Of a stretch of DNA of 8,996 nt, positions 5,916 through 8,996 are shown in pieces. The number at the start of each line of letters is the position of its first letter. Position 1 is the stretch's first letter. The DNA comes from Crocinitomicaceae bacterium (GTDB lineage: Bacteria > Bacteroidota > Bacteroidia > Flavobacteriales_D > Crocinitomicaceae): the NCBI GenBank assembly GCA_024643585.1, contig JAHEMP010000079.1:1-8996 (forward strand). The letters run 5' to 3'. The notes beneath the pieces were generated by a model. That model saw only the letters and a program-made list of their open reading frames with translations. It did no database searches and was not told the DNA's origin. Position numbers and translations under genes: made by a program.

Positions 5916-6977
5916 ATGGCAATCAAAATTACAGGTAGTGGCTCCTATATACCAACGGAAACAGTTAGTAATAAAGATTTCGCAAATCATGAGTTCAAGA
6001 ATGAGGATGGGTCTTCGTTTCCTCATTCAAATGAGGTTATCGCTAAAAAGTTTCTAGATATAACAGGAATTGAAGAGCGTCGATATGTCAACAATGGACT
6101 AGAAACTTCTGATATAGGAACCATAGCTGCAAAAGTTGCAATCGCCGATGCAAACATTAATCCTGAAACCTTGGATTATATAATTTTCGCTCACAACTTT
6201 GGAAACGTCACCCACAAAAAATTACAAAGTGATATTTTACCAAGTTTAGCCACTCGTGTTAAACATGATTTGAGGATAAAAAATCCAAATTGTGTTGCTT
6301 ATGATGTTTTGTTTGGTTGCCCAGGATGGATTGAAGGTGTTATTCAAGCGCAAGCGTTTATAAAAGCCGGAATGGCAAAAAAATGTTTAGTAATTGGTGC
6401 CGAAACACTGTCCAGAGTCGTCGATAAATACGATCGCGACAGCATGATTTACTCAGATGGAGCTGGTGCGACAATAATTGAAGAAACAAATGATGATGAT
6501 CCAGGGATTATCGCTCATACTACAGCAACTTATACATACGACGAAGCTTACTATTTATCTTTCGGCCCCTCCTTCAACAAAGAAGTAAATCAGGACGAAA
6601 GATACATCAAGATGGAAGGGCGAAAGATTTATGAATTTGCTTTGACAAATGTGCCCAATGCAATGAAACAATGTTTGGATAAAAGTGGTATTCCAATTGA
6701 AAAAATAAATAAAATACTCATCCACCAAGCGAATGAAAAAATGGATGAAGCCATAATTAAACGCTTTTATCACTTGTATAACCATCCAGTTCCAGAAGGT
6801 ATTATGCCAATGAGCATACACAAATTGGGCAATTCAAGTGTTGCCACTGTTCCAACCTTATACGACCTTTTGATCCGTGGAAAAATAAAAGATCAATCCA
6901 TCAATAAGGGGGATTATGTGCTCTTTGCGTCGGTTGGTTCGGGAATGAATATAAATGCTTTCGTCTATAAAATGTGA
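5916..6977 (+). CDS. 3-oxoacyl-ACP synthase III (KAS III/FabH) family condensing enzyme
   Basis: This 353-residue thiolase-fold enzyme should form a carbon-carbon bond by decarboxylative condensation of an acyl-CoA primer with malonyl-ACP or a similar extender, in the cytoplasm. The Cys-His-Asn triad is complete: C135 in FGCPGW, H270 in ILIHQAN and N306 in LGNSS. Other KAS III features are GSGSYIPTETVSN at the N-terminus, the ITGIEERRYV stretch near 49-58, SDGAGA at 180-185 and the C-terminal ASVGSGMNINAFV. It is longer than E. coli FabH (317 residues), and the nucleophile context GCPGW differs from the ACSGF or ACAGF of housekeeping FabH. So it may be a paralog for a different primer rather than the fatty-acid initiator, and I do not call it fabH. 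It stands alone, with no acyl carrier protein or other fatty-acid genes beside it. Start ATG 5916 follows a good -7 box. Confidence 0.9.
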   Translation: MAIKITGSGSYIPTETVSNKDFANHEFKNEDGSSFPHSNEVIAKKFLDITGIEERRYVNNGLETSDIGTIAAKVAIADANINPETLDYIIFAHNFGNVTHKKLQSDILPSLATRVKHDLRIKNPNCVAYDVLFGCPGWIEGVIQAQAFIKAGMAKKCLVIGAETLSRVVDKYDRDSMIYSDGAGATIIEETNDDDPGIIAHTTATYTYDEAYYLSFGPSFNKEVNQDERYIKMEGRKIYEFALTNVPNAMKQCLDKSGIPIEKINKILIHQANEKMDEAIIKRFYHLYNHPVPEGIMPMSIHKLGNSSVATVPTLYDLLIRGKIKDQSINKGDYVLFASVGSGMNINAFVYKM

Positions 6978-6982
6978 GAAAT

Positions 6983-8338
6983 TTATAGGTTGATTTGAGC
7001 TCCAATAACTATTCCGTTACTTGACGCTCCTCGAACACTCCATGTTTGACCTGGAGCAAGATTTCCACCACTCAAGAAATTTAAAGGCACATATCCTGCC
7101 GTATTGAAGTATTCTACAAACAAACGGGAGGATCTATTGACCAATGCATTTAAGCCAATGACCAATTGATTTTGTCTTTCCCAAGGCGCACCTTCTGGTC
7201 CAGCTTTAAATTGCGACCACTCACCTGATAAACTAAAAATCGTTTGCGCGTCTGGATTGAAGTCGTATTTCGCTCCTATGTCAGTTGAACTGGCTTTTGC
7301 AGCCGGAAAAACATTTAATGGAGGATTTGGGTTGAAAGTTCCCGGCCACGTGTTTACCGTAATTGCGTATCCACCTTTTACTGTTAAGCGATTGAATAAC
7401 TCCAATCTACCGTAAAAAGTCGAAGCTGGGTTATTCGATTTGGTGGGTGCAAAATGGGTTACAGGGAAGGTATGTGAATACGCACTACCATGCAAATAAG
7501 AACCCCCAACCGTCAATCGTGAAGTAGAATTAAAATTTAGCGTATAATTAATGTCCGCCGCAAAATTGTTAACAACGGAAGGTACCGCAGATGAATCTCC
7601 AACCACCGTTTGCATGGCTCGAAATTGGGATCCTCCTTGAATTGCGGTGAATGAAGCTTTTAATCCCCATTTATTAAAACCAAATTCTCCCCCGTAGCCG
7701 AGGCCACCAAAGGCATGCCACATAGTTGAATTTGTGAATGGAGAAACACTTCCTGTTCCGCCAAAGTTTACATCCATTTTTCCAAGCGACGCGTATAAAG
7801 GAAAAGAACGTAAATCACCGATAACAACAAACCCCTTTCTCAATTGAATTTGATTTCGAGATAATGCCGTTATTGTGCCTGCACCAAAACTTTGTTCAGG
7901 ACAGTACAATAAATCCGCATACGCTGTAATCCAATCGTTTACAACCATCGTCGTAGACATCTGAAAAGAATGTATAACAATTTCACTTACTTCAAAACCC
8001 AATTGATTTGCCGCTGTAGGGTGTCTCATTAAGTAGCCAAATTTATCTTTAGTATTGGTTTTTTGGTAGTCAAAAATGGAAATTAATGAAGTTCCAAAAA
8101 TCAAACTTCTGTTGCTCAATTTGTTTAATTTTCTTTCTTCTAATAAAATAGTTGTTTTACGTAAATTTTGATTTTGTTCCATCATTTTGTACGTAAATGC
8201 TGAATTTACTCCAATGCTCGTTGGATTATTTCCGTCGTGTTTAAAAGAACGATTTTTCTTTACTGTTTGACTGTTGCTCTCTTGAGCAAATAATAGCATT
8301 GGTAATAAAAAAATGAGTAGAGTGTTTAAGTATTTCAT
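6983..8338 (-). CDS. Outer-membrane beta-barrel porin-like protein (LbtU-like architecture)
   Basis: This 451-residue secreted protein has a Sec signal peptide (MKYLNTLLIFLLPMLLFAQ), probably cleaved after residue 19. A polar stretch leads to a short amphipathic helix (about 52-75, MMEQNQNLRKTTILLEERK). From about 78 to the end, alternating polar and hydrophobic strands rich in G, S, N and aromatic residues indicate a beta-barrel; the chain ends in GIVIGAQINL rather than a terminal aromatic. The segment around 165-193 (QLRKGFVVIGDLRSFPLYA, then GKMDVNFG) and the strand pattern after it recall the LbtU siderophore-porin family, where an N-terminal helix precedes the barrel. I infer a role as a channel or uptake protein; the substrate cannot be read. 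It is transcribed toward the KAS III gene (5 nt between stops) and divergently from acs. No TAnnTTTG element was found upstream. Outer-membrane location is secure; LbtU kinship is moderate. Confidence 0.8.
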   Translation of the reverse strand: MKYLNTLLIFLLPMLLFAQESNSQTVKKNRSFKHDGNNPTSIGVNSAFTYKMMEQNQNLRKTTILLEERKLNKLSNRSLIFGTSLISIFDYQKTNTKDKFGYLMRHPTAANQLGFEVSEIVIHSFQMSTTMVVNDWITAYADLLYCPEQSFGAGTITALSRNQIQLRKGFVVIGDLRSFPLYASLGKMDVNFGGTGSVSPFTNSTMWHAFGGLGYGGEFGFNKWGLKASFTAIQGGSQFRAMQTVVGDSSAVPSVVNNFAADINYTLNFNSTSRLTVGGSYLHGSAYSHTFPVTHFAPTKSNNPASTFYGRLELFNRLTVKGGYAITVNTWPGTFNPNPPLNVFPAAKASSTDIGAKYDFNPDAQTIFSLSGEWSQFKAGPEGAPWERQNQLVIGLNALVNRSSRLFVEYFNTAGYVPLNFLSGGNLAPGQTWSVRGASSNGIVIGAQINL

Positions 8339-8365
8339 TTTTTAGAGTAGTTTTAATTTTGCCAT

Positions 8366-8381
8366 ACTATGCGGGCATAGT
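8366..8381. promoter_or_regulatory. Perfect dyad in the porin/acs spacer, candidate operator
   Basis: ACTATGC (8366-8372) and GCATAGT (8375-8381) are perfect inverted repeats separated by GG. The element is GC-richer than the surrounding AT-rich spacer. It begins 28 nt from the porin start codon and ends 107 nt before the acs start. A two-base centre suits a protein-binding site better than an RNA hairpin, and no T run follows directly. The regulator is unknown. Confidence 0.45.
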
Positions 8382-8407
8382 TTATAATTTTTGTTAAAAA
8401 TATTAAA

Positions 8408-8429
8408 TTTTTAGGTTTAAAACTAAAAA
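8408..8429. repeat. Imperfect AT-rich palindrome in the porin/acs spacer
   Basis: The 22-bp element has arms TTTTTAG (8408-8414) and CTAAAAA (8423-8429) around a TTTAAA centre; only one base pair (8415/8422) breaks the symmetry. It is 45 bp, centre to centre, from the ACTATGC dyad. In such AT-rich DNA it could be chance. It may be a second operator. Confidence 0.3.
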
Positions 8430-8488
8430 AATCTTTTTCGAACTAACTCATTAATTTTTGTCAAATTTATACATCGATTTTTTTTTAT

Positions 8489-8996
8489 ATGCGAACAATA
8501 GCCACGACCATTAAAGAATATGATGCAGATTACCAATCAAGTATCGAAAATCCAGAATTGTTTTGGGACAACTTCGCAAAGAATGAATTCACGTGGCGAA
8601 AACCTTGGGATAAAGTTTTGTCGGGTAGTATGCAGCAAGCGAATATCAAATGGTTCGAGGGAGCTGAATTAAATATCACTGAAAATTGTATCGATAGACA
8701 TTTAGAAACAAGAGGAGATCAGACCGCAATCATTTTTGAAGCAAATGATACCAATGAAAAATCTCTGCACATTAGCTATAAAGAACTTTCTAAAAACGTT
8801 AACAAAACGGCTAATATGCTCAAAAGCATGGGCGCTAAAAAGGGAGATCGCATTTGTTTATACATGCCGATGGTCCCAGAATTGGCGTATGCCGTTTTGG
8901 CTTGTGCACGAATCGGAGCAATACACTCCGTTGTTTTTGCTGGATTTAGTGCCAAAAGTCTAAGTGACAGAATCAACGATGCATCTTGCAACATAC
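8489..8996 (+). CDS. acs: Acetyl-CoA synthetase (acetate--CoA ligase), N-terminal part, cut by the window
   Basis: An AMP-forming ligase that converts acetate, ATP and CoA to acetyl-CoA. The first 169 codons are present, of about 630-650 in the family, so the adenylation signature loop and the C-terminal lysine domain lie beyond the window. What is visible is diagnostic: SIENPELFW, FTWRKPWDKV, WFEGAELNITENCIDRHLE, RGDQTAIIFE, KKGDRICLYMPMVPELAYA, then CARIGAIHSVVFAGFSA and SDRINDASC. Start ATG 8489 fits the family N-terminus (TTIKEYDADYQSSIENPE). A run of nine T (8478-8486) sits two bases before the ATG, with no purine-rich site, which is odd for Bacteroidota leaders. The gene is divergent from the porin gene. 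I found no exact TAnnTTTG; TAATTTTTG, one base too long, occurs at 8385-8393 and 8452-8460. Confidence 0.95.
   Translation, partial: MRTIATTIKEYDADYQSSIENPELFWDNFAKNEFTWRKPWDKVLSGSMQQANIKWFEGAELNITENCIDRHLETRGDQTAIIFEANDTNEKSLHISYKELSKNVNKTANMLKSMGAKKGDRICLYMPMVPELAYAVLACARIGAIHSVVFAGFSAKSLSDRINDASCNI

Noticed and set aside
6555..6821. Minus-strand 88-codon frame within the KAS III gene
   Set aside because: It is Phe/His/Ile-rich and overlaps the intact KAS III frame, including the H270 and N306 motifs.
8736..8994. Two small frames inside the acs region
   Set aside because: They lie out of frame with the highly conserved acetyl-CoA synthetase sequence and have no independent support.

Overview
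The window is AT-rich, and its coding style and promoters point to the phylum Bacteroidota, most likely a flavobacterium-like member (order Flavobacteriales; the family cannot be told). The evidence: several genes are preceded by the Bacteroidota -7 element TAnnTTTG instead of a sigma70 TATAAT box, Shine-Dalgarno sequences are absent, leaders are A-rich, and the lipoprotein, OmpA-like and DEAD-box proteins look like Bacteroidota types.

Layout. Positions 1-2260 (minus) hold phenylalanyl-tRNA synthetase beta (pheT), cut at its C-terminus by the window edge. Next comes a two-gene minus-strand unit: an OmpA-family protein with two tandem OmpA-like domains (3954-3040) and, 23 nt downstream, a membrane-anchored coiled-coil/helix-hairpin-helix protein (3016-2402). 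It has its own promoter and ends in a good intrinsic terminator before pheT. A META-domain (HslJ-like) lipoprotein (4570-4121, minus) lies divergent to a DEAD-box RNA helicase. I place the helicase start at GTG 4682, not at the far end of the open frame. A solitary KAS III (FabH-like) condensing enzyme follows (5916-6977, plus). It converges, with only 5 nt between stops, on an outer-membrane porin-like protein (8338-6983, minus; LbtU-like architecture). From 8489 to the end is the N-terminal quarter of acetyl-CoA synthetase (acs, plus), divergent from the porin gene across a 150-nt region with two dyads.

How the genes relate. Most are housekeeping or envelope genes in separate transcription units. 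The one clear operon is the OmpA-like gene plus the helix-hairpin-helix gene. By charge distribution the first should face the periplasm and bind peptidoglycan, while the second should expose its helix-hairpin-helix domain to the cytoplasm, so the pair could span the inner membrane. This is the best candidate here for an uncharacterised system, but the link is inferred. The porin/acs spacer may be a shared control region.

There is no mobile element, CRISPR array, rRNA, recognisable tRNA gene or gene-free stretch over 300 nt. The gaps are 2261-2401, 3955-4120, 4571-4681, 5807-5915 and 8339-8488.
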